Origin: Cuneatibacter sp. NSJ-177
GTDB lineage: Bacteria > Bacillota > Clostridia > Lachnospirales > Lachnospiraceae
Direction: 5' to 3'
DNA: 64,000 bases
Assembly: GCF_022867805.1 (NCBI RefSeq)
Contig: NZ_JALIFO010000010.1
Location: 1-64,000, forward strand
The position numbers and the translations under genes were made by a program. Below, piece after piece: positions 26,869-35,105 of this stretch (its first letter is position 1; each line of letters begins with the position of its first letter). Under the pieces are notes generated by a model. It saw nothing but the letters and a program-made list of their open reading frames with translations, had not been told where the DNA came from and ran no database searches.

Positions 26869-27642
26869 TTACCCCAACGCCACATCTAAGATCATCATCA
26901 GCACAAACCCTGCCGCAAACCCAATGGTCCCGATATTGCTGTGCGCCCCCTCGCTGGCTTCCGGAATCAGTTCCTCCACCACCACATAGATCATTGCCCC
27001 GGCCGCAAAGGACAAGAGATATGGCAGAACCGGCGTGATAAACGATGCCAGGAGAATCGTAAGCAGAGCGCCGATGGGCTCCACGACGCCGGAAAGCGTT
27101 CCATAGAGAAAGGCTCTCCCCTTCCCCGCCCCCTCGCTCTTAAGAGGCAGAGAGATAATGGCGCCTTCAGGGAAATTCTGGATGGCAATCCCGATGGAGA
27201 GCGCGAACGCGCCTGTCATCGTGATATCCGAATTCTGCGCCATCATACCGGCAAAGACTACGCCGACCGCCATTCCTTCCGGAATATTGTGCAGCGTCAC
27301 GGCCAGCACCAGCATTGTGGTCTTTTTCCATGAACACTCCGGCCCTTCCTTCTCTCCTCCCATATGAAGATGAGGAATCAGACGGTCCATGGCAAGAAGA
27401 AAACCAATGCCAAGCAGGAACCCCACGGCCGCCGGTACGAAGGCAAATTTCCCCATGGAATCCGACATGTCCATCGACGGAATCAGCAATGACCAGACCG
27501 AGGCGGCCACCATCACGCCGGAGGCAAATCCCAGCAAAGCCTTTTGCACCAGCGGACGGATTGCATTTTTCAGCAAAAATACGCAGGCGGCTCCGGCCGT
27601 CGTTCCCGCAAACGGGATCAGTAATCCAAGAAATGTTTCCAT
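26869..27642 (-). CDS. ZIP-family metal transporter
   Basis: This 257-residue membrane protein has eight predicted membrane segments. The family's metal-binding helices are visible: LHNIPEGMAVGVVFAG (about 137-152) and IQNFPEGAIISLPL (about 174-187), both with the HN..EG or QN..EG pattern of zinc/divalent-metal ZIP transporters. A histidine-containing loop (LIPHLHMGGEKEG) lies between. GGAGG overlaps the stop of the upstream chromate-transporter gene, so the three genes form an operon. Confidence 0.93.
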   Translation of the reverse strand: METFLGLLIPFAGTTAGAACVFLLKNAIRPLVQKALLGFASGVMVAASVWSLLIPSMDMSDSMGKFAFVPAAVGFLLGIGFLLAMDRLIPHLHMGGEKEGPECSWKKTTMLVLAVTLHNIPEGMAVGVVFAGMMAQNSDITMTGAFALSIGIAIQNFPEGAIISLPLKSEGAGKGRAFLYGTLSGVVEPIGALLTILLASFITPVLPYLLSFAAGAMIYVVVEELIPEASEGAHSNIGTIGFAAGFVLMMILDVALG

Positions 27643-27652
27643 AAGATTCCTC

Positions 27653-28189
27653 CTAGACTAAAATCAGTCCCAAAACAGCTGCAATCGCGATCAAAACCGG
27701 TACGCTGGCCTTTGTCTTCCAGGAAATCAGGCCCACCACGATGGAAATCAGCACCGGTTTGAAGTAAAAACTCTGCAAGGTGCTTTCCGGGAAAAAGTTA
27801 CTCTCACACAGAGTAAAGAGTGCATAGAGAACCATACCGATGCAGACCGGGCGGACGCCGTACATCACATGGCCCATCAGTGGATTCCCTTTCACCTTTT
27901 GGATAAAGATGGCGGCCATCAGGCACAGCGTCAGCGACGGGACCAGAACGCCGAACGTAGCGCACAGCGCGCCCAGAATCCCGGCCGTTCTCATTCCGGC
28001 AAAGGTGGCGCAGTTGATACCCAAAGGGCCCGGCGTCATCTCCGCAATCGCCACAATATCCGCCACTTCCTCCAGGGTCATCCAACCATTCTGCATCATT
28101 TCCTGGTTGATGACCGGAATCATGGAAAGGCCGCCGAAACTGCAAAATCCAATCCGGACAAACGCCAAAAACAGATTAAGATAAACCAT
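27653..28189 (-). CDS. Chromate transporter family protein, second half
   Basis: This 178-residue membrane protein carries one CHR domain (FVRIGFCSFGGLSMIPVINQE and the motif EMTPGPLGINCATFAG). Short CHR proteins are made as adjacent pairs with opposite topology that together equal the long ChrA transporter. It overlaps its partner by 14 bp. The substrate in anaerobes is uncertain; chromate or sulfate-like anions are the family precedent. Confidence 0.9.
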   Translation of the reverse strand: MVYLNLFLAFVRIGFCSFGGLSMIPVINQEMMQNGWMTLEEVADIVAIAEMTPGPLGINCATFAGMRTAGILGALCATFGVLVPSLTLCLMAAIFIQKVKGNPLMGHVMYGVRPVCIGMVLYALFTLCESNFFPESTLQSFYFKPVLISIVVGLISWKTKASVPVLIAIAAVLGLILV

Positions 28190-28745
28190 CTTTGTTCCCC
28201 CTTTGCAGAATCAATCCGGCTGCCGCGCCGGCCAGCACAATAAAAATATTGTGCAGCGGCGTAAACACGCAAAGCAGAAATGCAGCGGCCGAAATCAGAT
28301 AGCCTTTATAATCTACCCAGGCTGTCTTACGCATCTTGAGCGCCGCGCCGCCGATAATCGGAATAACGGCGGCCCGGACTCCGACCAAAGCTTTTGCCAC
28401 ATAGATGTTATCTTTAATCTGAGTGTAAAATCCGGTTACAATGGTCAGTACAATCACTGACGGGGACGCAATCCCGGCCACCGAGCAGACGACGCCTGGT
28501 ATCCCTCCGATTTGGTAGCCGAACAGAACGCTGACGTTCATCACCATGATGCCGGGCATGGAACGGCCGACCGAAATGATGTCCACCAGGTCCTCCTGCG
28601 TCATCCAGCCTCTCTTTTCAATAAACTCCCTTTGCAGCTGGGCTACAATGCTCCAGCCCCCTCCCCACGTAAAGAAGCCCACCTTGAACATGACCCGAAG
28701 AACCGTCAAGGCGCGCTTCCAACTGGCTTTTTTCTCTTTCTTCAT
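28176..28745 (-). CDS. Chromate transporter family protein, first half
   Basis: This 189-residue partner of the previous gene has the CHR motif FKVGFFTWGGGWSIVAQLQREF and SVGRSMPGIMVMNVSVLFGYQ, then five or so membrane segments. It begins the operon chrA-half, chrA-half, ZIP transporter. An AGAGGAAAC site precedes ATG. Confidence 0.9.
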   Translation of the reverse strand: MKKEKKASWKRALTVLRVMFKVGFFTWGGGWSIVAQLQREFIEKRGWMTQEDLVDIISVGRSMPGIMVMNVSVLFGYQIGGIPGVVCSVAGIASPSVIVLTIVTGFYTQIKDNIYVAKALVGVRAAVIPIIGGAALKMRKTAWVDYKGYLISAAAFLLCVFTPLHNIFIVLAGAAAGLILQRGNKDGLS

Positions 28746-28861
28746 TGTTTCCTCTGTTGGTATTTATTTCGAATGTCTGAGATCCGGCCCCGCCCCACAG
28801 ACAGCAGGAAAGCCCAAACTCTGCCTCCGCTTGAGTCCGGGCCAAATCTCCTGCCATGCGC

Positions 28862-30208
28862 TTATAATCTCTTTTTCAGCTCTTCCCGCTCTTTCTCATA
28901 ACCAGGTTTTCCCAGGAGGGCAAACATGTTCTTCTTATAGCTCTCCACGCCCGGCTGATTAAACGGATTCACGCCCAGGAGATAACCGCTGACGCCGCAG
29001 GCAAATTCAAAGAAATAAAACAGCTGTCCCAGCGAGCGCTCATCCTGCGCCGGAATATGAATCATCAGGTTCGGAACCTGGCCGTCGGTGTGCGCCAGAA
29101 TCGTCCCGTCCATCGCATTCTTGTTGACAAAATCCATGGTCTTCCCGGCCAGATAGTTCAGCCCGTCCAGGTCCACCGCTTCCTCCTCCAACACCACCGA
29201 GGCACGGGGAGTCTCCACCTCAAGAACCGTCTCAAACATCAGGCGGCTGCCGTCTTGGAGGAATTGTCCCATGGAGTGCAGATCCGTGGTCAGATCCACG
29301 GAAGCCGGAAAGATTCCTTTCCGCTCCTTGCCTTCGCTCTCCCCATAAAGCTGTTTCCACCACTCGGCAATATAGTGAAGGCTCGGCTCATAATTTGCCA
29401 TCACCTCAATGGACTTTTCCTGCTGATAGAGGAAATTCCGCGCCGCCGCATAGAGCAGGGCGTCGTTCTCCTCATAGGGAAGCGTCAAAGCCCGGTTTCT
29501 GGCCTCTGCTGCCCCCTCCATCAGAGCCCGGCAGTCGGCTCCGCTGACTGCAATCGGAAGAAGTCCCACAGCGGTCAGAACAGAAAAACGTCCTCCCACA
29601 TCATCCGGAACCACGAAAGTCGGATAGCCTTCCTCATCGGCCAATTTTTTCAGCGCACCTTTTTCCTTGTCCGTGGTCGCATAGATCCGCTTGGCTGCGC
29701 CTTCTTTTCCATATTTTTGTTCCAAAAGCTTGCGGAAAACGCGGAATGCAATCGCGGGTTCCGTGGTCGTCCCTGATTTGGAAATCACATTAACGGAAAA
29801 ATCCTTCCCTTTTAAAACATCCATCAACTCCGACAGATACGTTCCGCTGATATTATTTCCCACAAAATAGATTTCCGGGGCCTTTCGGACCTCAGGCGAA
29901 ACCATATTATAAAAGCTATGGCGCAAAAATTCAATGGCTGCGCGGGCCCCCAGATAGGAACCGCCGATTCCGATCACCAGCAGCACATCCGAATGCGCCC
30001 GGATCTCCTCCGCCGCCTTTTCAATCCGGCCGAATTCTTCCTGATCATACTGAACCGGCAGATCCAGCCAGCCGAGAAAATCATTGCCCGCCCCATTGCG
30101 GGAAAGCAACGTTTTCTGAGCAAATAAAATCCCTGGCTTCATTGCCTGCAAATCGTCCCCGGTCAAATAATCACGGGCCCGTCCATAATCAAAATGTACA
30201 ATAGACAT
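28862..30208 (-). CDS. pgi: Glucose-6-phosphate isomerase
   Basis: This enzyme interconverts glucose 6-phosphate and fructose 6-phosphate in glycolysis. Its 448 residues match the shorter Firmicute form. The SIS-type sugar-phosphate motifs are visible: [17 protein letters not shown] (about 78-94), [16 protein letters not shown] (about 139-154) and the QLYGESEGK signature (about 288-296). AGAGGAGG precedes the ATG. It appears to be a single gene. Confidence 0.97.
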   Translation of the reverse strand: MSIVHFDYGRARDYLTGDDLQAMKPGILFAQKTLLSRNGAGNDFLGWLDLPVQYDQEEFGRIEKAAEEIRAHSDVLLVIGIGGSYLGARAAIEFLRHSFYNMVSPEVRKAPEIYFVGNNISGTYLSELMDVLKGKDFSVNVISKSGTTTEPAIAFRVFRKLLEQKYGKEGAAKRIYATTDKEKGALKKLADEEGYPTFVVPDDVGGRFSVLTAVGLLPIAVSGADCRALMEGAAEARNRALTLPYEENDALLYAAARNFLYQQEKSIEVMANYEPSLHYIAEWWKQLYGESEGKERKGIFPASVDLTTDLHSMGQFLQDGSRLMFETVLEVETPRASVVLEEEAVDLDGLNYLAGKTMDFVNKNAMDGTILAHTDGQVPNLMIHIPAQDERSLGQLFYFFEFACGVSGYLLGVNPFNQPGVESYKKNMFALLGKPGYEKEREELKKRL

Positions 30209-30286
30209 GTTTTTCCTCCTCTATCCTCTCATTGGTATCTCATTTCCGCTGTCAAACCGGCGGCGCTTTCCTATCCTCTGTTTACC

Positions 30287-30952
30287 TTAAGTCAGATATT
30301 CCCGGAAAATATCCTCCAATACCTTTTCCTCCTCCGGTCCCAGCGTGACCGGCGGCTGTACCGGCTTGGGAGTAAGCGATCCCCGGCGGAAATGGCGGTT
30401 GCGCTCGATTCTGGGGAGCAGCTGCTTTTCGAAACTTTCCACCAGGGCCTCCAGGGCCAGCGCTTCCTTCCCACGGTTGTCCAACAAAATCTGAAACAGA
30501 ATCCCGGCCCCGCCCAGGACAATACCGGCCGAACCGTTCATCACGATGATACGGTAGTCCAGGTTCAGCAGATACGAAGCGGCCGCGAGCCCCAGCCCGC
30601 CCAAAATGGACAGAACCGTGGCGGCTCCCGCCAAATGACGCCATAGTCTCAGCGGAAAGCCCAGAGCCCGGCAGCGGCGGAAACACTTCTCCAAATATCC
30701 GGCCGGACTGGTAATCCCATTTCCAATCTCCGACAACTCCTCAAACTGCGTCTTCCAGCGCTTCAGCTGTTTATCTTTTGTAGTGTTCAAATCCTCCGAT
30801 TGACGAATCAGCTTCCGGCAGCGGCGGTTCACCACCAGCCGGCAGCAGATGCCGAGGACAGCGATTCCGGTGAGGATAAAAATCCCCAGGCTCCGCTCAA
30901 GAAACACTACTGCCATGTATCTTCCCCCTATCTTCGATTTCCCGCGGAACAA
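30287..30952 (-). CDS. Membrane protein of unknown function
   Basis: This 221-residue protein has an N-terminal membrane segment (about 20-40), a basic cytoplasmic helix (about 45-95), a central pair of membrane segments (about 105-148) and a charged C-terminal tail ending near LEDIFREYL. No catalytic motif is seen and I do not recognise the family. A single Cys-containing stretch (KCFRRCRALGF) precedes the central pair. It lies 78 bp upstream of pgi on the same strand. Confidence 0.75.
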   Translation of the reverse strand: MFRGKSKIGGRYMAVVFLERSLGIFILTGIAVLGICCRLVVNRRCRKLIRQSEDLNTTKDKQLKRWKTQFEELSEIGNGITSPAGYLEKCFRRCRALGFPLRLWRHLAGAATVLSILGGLGLAAASYLLNLDYRIIVMNGSAGIVLGGAGILFQILLDNRGKEALALEALVESFEKQLLPRIERNRHFRRGSLTPKPVQPPVTLGPEEEKVLEDIFREYLT

Positions 30953-31034
30953 CTGCGGGCGTCAGTTTTTGACGTTATCTATAGTATAGAATGAAACATA
31001 CACTTTTGGAAGATATTTTCTATAAAATCGTTCG

Positions 31035-31736
31035 TCATTTCCCGACGCCGTTCGAGAAAAGATTCATCAAAATGTCAGTTCCGGTGCGGATCGCAATGCC
31101 TTTGAATGTTTCAAAATCCATGGGCGAGTCTTCATTCGCCCCGTCGGATATGGTACGAAGGATCAAAAACGGCACTTGATTGCAGTACGCCACATGGGCA
31201 ATGGCTGCGCCCTCCATCTCCGTACAGCAGGCGTCAAAGGTTTCATAGATCCATGTTTGCTTTTCTTTCCCCTGAATAAATTGGTCCCCGCTGACAATGC
31301 GCCCTTCATGGCAGGCATGATCCGGGAGCAGCCCCCGGCAGGCGCGGACCGCCATCTCCCGCAGTTTTGGATCAGCGGGAAAAACCGAATTCTCCATATA
31401 GGCAATCTGTCCCAGAGGAGTCCCCAGCGCCGTGGTGTCAAAATCGTGGTACATGGCGTCCGTGGAGATCACCACATCGCCGACGTGGACACCCGGAGCC
31501 ACCCCGCCGGCCACTCCGGTATTGATCAGCGTGGTCACCCCGAATTCGCTGATCAGGATCTGGGCGCACATGGCTGCGTTCACCTTGCCGACACCGGCGC
31601 ATGTCACCACAACGGGAATCCCCTTAATCACGCCTTTATAGATGCCGAGCCCGGCCCGGCGGAATTTCTTTTTATCTTCCATAGCCTCATGGAGAAGCTC
31701 CACTTCTTCCGGCATGGCTCCGATGATTCCAAGCAT
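31035..31736 (-). CDS. mtnN: 5'-methylthioadenosine/S-adenosylhomocysteine nucleosidase
   Basis: This enzyme splits adenine from methylthioadenosine and S-adenosylhomocysteine, recycling by-products of SAM use. The 233-residue length is standard. Typical motifs are IGIIGAMPEEVELL-type N-terminus, INTGVAGG (about 72-79), the CTEMEGAAIAHVAY motif with catalytic Glu (about 172-185) and ISDGAN with catalytic Asp (about 198-203). It is divergent from the fic gene. Confidence 0.96.
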   Translation of the reverse strand: MLGIIGAMPEEVELLHEAMEDKKKFRRAGLGIYKGVIKGIPVVVTCAGVGKVNAAMCAQILISEFGVTTLINTGVAGGVAPGVHVGDVVISTDAMYHDFDTTALGTPLGQIAYMENSVFPADPKLREMAVRACRGLLPDHACHEGRIVSGDQFIQGKEKQTWIYETFDACCTEMEGAAIAHVAYCNQVPFLILRTISDGANEDSPMDFETFKGIAIRTGTDILMNLFSNGVGK

Positions 31737-31879
31737 TTTTCCCTCCTAATTGCAGCGGTTTCTTCCTTATTAGTATACTGTTCCATCCGGCAGAATGCAA
31801 GCGGCAAAACCGTCCGGGTCCGGATTTTCCCGGCAGGCCGGATTCCTGGCCGATTCCTCGGAAAAATTCGAGATAGCCT

Positions 31880-31907
31880 TTGCTGAACAACGATTTTGTG
31901 ATATACT
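31880..31907 (+). promoter_or_regulatory. Candidate promoter of the fic gene
   Basis: TTGCTG (31880-31885) and TATACT (31902-31907) are 16 bases apart, giving a leader of about 85-90 nt before the Fic start codon. Confidence 0.55.
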
Positions 31908-32000
31908 GATACGGTAGCATTTTTACAACAACCAACCCGGCTGATTTGACACGAAGCCATGGAACAAGGGTGAAAAGGAATCCAAGCGAGGTGTATCAGA

Positions 32001-32606
32001 ATGGCTCTTGAAAACAAATTAGGAATCACAAGCGCACCCGAACTGGCCGAGGCAGAGGAGAAGATCAGCAAAAAAGAGGCCGTTGAACTGTTCGAGTGCG
32101 GTATCCTTGACAGGCTGGAAGCCGGTAAATTTTCATCTTTAAAAGCAATCCATCACTATTTGTTTGAGGATATTTATGCCTTTGCCGGTCAGCTGCGCTC
32201 CGTGAATATCGCAAAAGGCAGCTTCCGTTTTGTACCCCGGATATATCTGGAAGCAGCGCTGAAAAATATTGAACAGATGCCCCAGTCTACATTTAATGAA
32301 GTAATAGAAAAGTATGTGGAAATGAACATCGCCCACCCTTTCCGTGAGGGGAACGGCAGAAGCATGCGGATCTGGCTGGATTGTATCCTTAAAAAAGAAA
32401 TCGGCAAGGTTGTGGATTGGAGTCTGGTCGATAAAGAGGACTACCTTCTTGCGATGGAACGGAGCCTCATCAAAGATATCGAAATCAAACACATCCTAAA
32501 GGTAGCCTTAACGGATCAAATCAACGATAGAGAAATTTATATGAAGGGGATCGACCACAGTTACTACTATGAAGGCTACACTGCTTTTAAGGCAGAGGAC
32601 TTATAA
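32001..32606 (+). CDS. Fic-family AMP transferase, class III (C-terminal inhibitory helix)
   Basis: Fic proteins usually transfer AMP from ATP to a hydroxyl of a target protein. The 201-residue protein carries the complete active-site motif HPFREGNGR (His112 to Arg120) and a flap region (KGSFRF, about 72-77). Near the C-terminus is SYYYEG (Ser187, Glu191, Gly192), which matches the [S/T]xxxE[G/N] inhibitory motif and places it in class III with NmFic, where the glutamate blocks ATP binding. No separate FicA antitoxin gene is adjacent, as expected when inhibition is internal. The target is unknown. Confidence 0.9.
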   Translation: MALENKLGITSAPELAEAEEKISKKEAVELFECGILDRLEAGKFSSLKAIHHYLFEDIYAFAGQLRSVNIAKGSFRFVPRIYLEAALKNIEQMPQSTFNEVIEKYVEMNIAHPFREGNGRSMRIWLDCILKKEIGKVVDWSLVDKEDYLLAMERSLIKDIEIKHILKVALTDQINDREIYMKGIDHSYYYEGYTAFKAEDL

Positions 32607-32630
32607 CGAAACAACATGAAGGAGGATTTT

Positions 32631-32882
32631 ATGATGAGATACAGACCCCACGGCGTTTGCTCCCAGGAAATTGAATTCCAGGTGGAGGCTGGAAACCTGA
32701 CCCAAGTGAAATTTACCGGAGGCTGCCACGGCAACCTTCAGGGCATCAGCCATCTGGTGGAAGGGATGCCCGTAGATGAGGTAATCCGCCGCCTGGAAGG
32801 GATCCGGTGCGGTTTTAAAGCCACATCCTGCCCGGATCAGCTGGTCCAAGCGCTCCGTGCCTATCAGAATGCCCAATCCTGA
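32631..32882 (+). CDS. TSCPD domain protein (TIGR03905-like)
   Basis: This 83-residue protein has four cysteines (Cys10, 32, 60, 67) spaced as in the TSCPD family, small proteins related to a C-terminal domain of B12-dependent ribonucleotide reductases and presumed to bind metal. The start is ATG at 32631 because AAGGAGGATTTT lies directly upstream. It follows fic after 24 bp and precedes murG after 11 bp, so it may be co-transcribed. Function not established. Confidence 0.88.
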   Translation: MMRYRPHGVCSQEIEFQVEAGNLTQVKFTGGCHGNLQGISHLVEGMPVDEVIRRLEGIRCGFKATSCPDQLVQALRAYQNAQS

Positions 32883-32893
32883 GGAGGTTTTCT

Positions 32894-33973
32894 ATGAAAC
32901 GCATCATCCTGACGGGCGGCGGAACAGCCGGACACGTCACCCCGAACCTGGCCTTGCTCCCGCTTTTAAAAGAACATGGCTACGACATCCGCTATATTGG
33001 CTCAAAAGAGGGGATTGAAAAAAACCTGGTCGGGGCTGCCGGTATTCCGTATGACGGGATATCTTCCGGCAAACTTCGCCGTTATTTTGACTGGAAAAAC
33101 TTTACCGACCCGTTCCGCGTGATCAAGGGATTCGGAGAAGCAAAAAAACTGCTGAAACAATACCGCCCCGACGTCGTTTTTTCCAAGGGAGGATTTGTCT
33201 CCGTCCCTGTGGTGCTGGCCGCGAAGAAGCTGAAAATTCCGGCTGTGATCCACGAGTCCGATATGACTCCGGGCCTTGCCAATAAGCTGAGCATTCCCTC
33301 AGCCGCCAAGGTTTGCTGCAACTTTCCGGAGACGCTGGAAAACCTTCCGAAGGAAAAAGCCATTGTCACCGGATGTCCGATCCGCGGAGAGCTATTGTCT
33401 GGTTCCCGCGTAAAAGGCCTTACCCTTACCGGTTTTTCCCCGGACCGTCCAGTTCTCTTGGTCATCGGCGGCAGTCTTGGTTCGGTTCGCGTAAACGCGG
33501 CAATCCGTCAGGTTCTGCCGAAGCTCCTGGAGAATTTTCAGGTCATCCATATCTGCGGCAAAAAAAATCTCGACGAGAATTTAAAAGGTACGCCCGGCTA
33601 TCTCCAGTATGAGTATGTAAACGATCATCTGAAGGATCTTTTCGCTATGGCCGACGTGGTGGTCTCGCGGGCAGGCGCCAATGCCATCTGTGAGCTTTTG
33701 GCCCTGCGAAAGCCCCATATTCTGGTACCGCTCTCCGCCGCCGCCAGCCGTGGGGATCAGATCCTCAACGCGGGCAGCTTTCAGAAGCAAGGGTTCAGCG
33801 CGGTGATCCCGGAGGAGGAGCTCTCCGACGAAAGGCTCCTTGACACCATCGACGAAGTGTACAAAAACCGAAGCAGGTACATAGAAGCCATGGAAAAAAG
33901 CCCGCTGGGAAATGCCGTGGAGACCATCGTCGGCCTCCTGGATGAGCTGTCCGGGAACAAACACAACGCATAG
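32894..33973 (+). CDS. murG: UDP-GlcNAc:lipid I N-acetylglucosaminyltransferase
   Basis: MurG adds GlcNAc to lipid I to make lipid II, the peptidoglycan precursor, on the inner face of the membrane. The 359-residue GT-B fold protein has the N-terminal glycine loop TGGGTAGHVTPNLAL (about 7-21), the mid-chain VVFSKGGFVSVPVVLAA (about 94-110), and the C-terminal donor-site motifs SRAGANAICELLAL and the S..QGDQI-like SRGDQILNA (about 283-291). GAGGAGG precedes ATG. A strong terminator follows. Confidence 0.96.
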   Translation: MKRIILTGGGTAGHVTPNLALLPLLKEHGYDIRYIGSKEGIEKNLVGAAGIPYDGISSGKLRRYFDWKNFTDPFRVIKGFGEAKKLLKQYRPDVVFSKGGFVSVPVVLAAKKLKIPAVIHESDMTPGLANKLSIPSAAKVCCNFPETLENLPKEKAIVTGCPIRGELLSGSRVKGLTLTGFSPDRPVLLVIGGSLGSVRVNAAIRQVLPKLLENFQVIHICGKKNLDENLKGTPGYLQYEYVNDHLKDLFAMADVVVSRAGANAICELLALRKPHILVPLSAAASRGDQILNAGSFQKQGFSAVIPEEELSDERLLDTIDEVYKNRSRYIEAMEKSPLGNAVETIVGLLDELSGNKHNA

Positions 33974-34025
33974 TGTTCATTGACCCGGTGTAACTTTACA
34001 CTTCAGAAAAAACCGGATGAACAAT

Positions 34026-34066
34026 AAGCGCCGCCGCCTATCTGATAAAGGTAGGCGGCGGCGCTT
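34026..34066. terminator. Strong bidirectional terminator
   Basis: AAGCGCCGCCGCCTA and its exact complement make a 15-bp, very GC-rich stem with an 11-nt loop between murG and the convergent regulator gene. Confidence 0.9.
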
Positions 34067-34074
34067 CCGTTCTC

Positions 34075-34905
34075 TCACCTGGCAACCGCAGAATGAACCC
34101 ACAAAAGCTTGGCCGGTTTCGAAGATATATTTCTCCAGCAGTGAAGGTCCGAGCCGCGGTGATAAAAAGTATCGCCCGGATGGAGAATATACGGCGGATC
34201 ATCGTTCAGCCGGTACTCCAGAACGCCGGATATCAGGCAGATCAGTTCCTCCCCGTTGTGGGTGTGTGGAGCCAGGCTGCCGGCGCCCGGCTCCACGATG
34301 CAGAGCACCGGGTACATCATGTGCTCCCGCATGGCAATGAGGGAAAACATCTCCATGCCGGGGGCCGAAGATAGCTTGATCGGATCGCCGCAGCCCTTGC
34401 GGACCAGATGATTCTCCTGTGCCGTTGGTTCCATAAAATACAGAGGGTTTTCCCGATAAAAATGGGCCAGCTTGTTGAGAATATCCAGGGATACATTTCC
34501 TCCATTTTCCAGCTTGCTTAAATGAGCGGTGGAAATATCCACGGCCTTGCTGACCTCCTCCAGCGTATATCCCTGCTGTTTGCGGATTTCCCGCCACTTC
34601 TTACTGATCAGTTTCTTGGAGTAGTAAACTTCTTTCTGCTGCTCCACATACTGTTCGATATCCGAATCGCCATTGTTTGGCAGCAGCAGCTTGATGGCGC
34701 GGGCGCCCATGCGCTTTTCGACAGAATACTCTTTAATCTTCTTTAATATCTCTATATCATCCAGTGTAAAAACACGGTAATTGCTGCTGGAACGCTTCGC
34801 TGTGATGAGTCCGTTTTTCTCCCAATTACGGATCGTCGCAGGCACCACCCCCAGCATCTTTGCCACCTGACTAATGGTAAAAGTCATGTTATCATCATGA
34901 TCCAT
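34075..34905 (-). CDS. MerR-XRE-cupin fusion transcriptional regulator
   Basis: This 276-residue regulator joins three domains. The first is a MerR-type winged helix (about 7-75: FTISQVAKMLGVVPATIRNW, ALDDIEILKKIKEYS-like). The second is a Cro/C1 HTH (about 108-165: KKWREIRKQQGYTLEEVSKA, STAHLSKLENGGN). The third is a C-terminal cupin (about 190-275) with PHTHNGEELICLISG and PGDTFYHRGSDLHCW, whose histidines and glutamate can bind a metal and ligand. The start ATG at 34903-34905 is chosen for GAGGAAT upstream. Its position next to the aminotransferase/acyl-CoA synthetase cluster makes it the likely regulator. Confidence 0.9.
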   Translation of the reverse strand: MDHDDNMTFTISQVAKMLGVVPATIRNWEKNGLITAKRSSSNYRVFTLDDIEILKKIKEYSVEKRMGARAIKLLLPNNGDSDIEQYVEQQKEVYYSKKLISKKWREIRKQQGYTLEEVSKAVDISTAHLSKLENGGNVSLDILNKLAHFYRENPLYFMEPTAQENHLVRKGCGDPIKLSSAPGMEMFSLIAMREHMMYPVLCIVEPGAGSLAPHTHNGEELICLISGVLEYRLNDDPPYILHPGDTFYHRGSDLHCWRNISSKPAKLLWVHSAVAR

Positions 34906-34987
34906 GATTATTCCTCTTCCGGAAAGCCCTATCAAATGATAATAGCCGCAAATCAAGGCATTTCCGGCTTCCTCCTGTAATATTTCT

Positions 34988-35016
34988 ATCATATGAGAGG
35001 AACCGGCGCAAGTCAA
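34988..35016 (-). promoter_or_regulatory. Promoter of the fusion regulator
   Basis: TTGACT (35011-35016) and TATGAT (34988-34993) on the minus strand are 17 bases apart, about 80 nt before the regulator start. It indicates the regulator has its own transcript in addition to any read-through. Confidence 0.75.
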
Positions 35017-35105
35017 GCTTTTTCTGAACGGCAAAAATGAAAAGAAGATGAAGCCTTCTGCGCATGGGACAGAGAGTAACGATAACCTTCGACCAAACCG
35101 TCCGG

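Noticed and set aside
31628-32071. 147-residue open frame on the minus strand upstream of mtnN
   Set aside because: It runs over the end of mtnN in another frame and the start of fic; no ribosome site or conserved motif.
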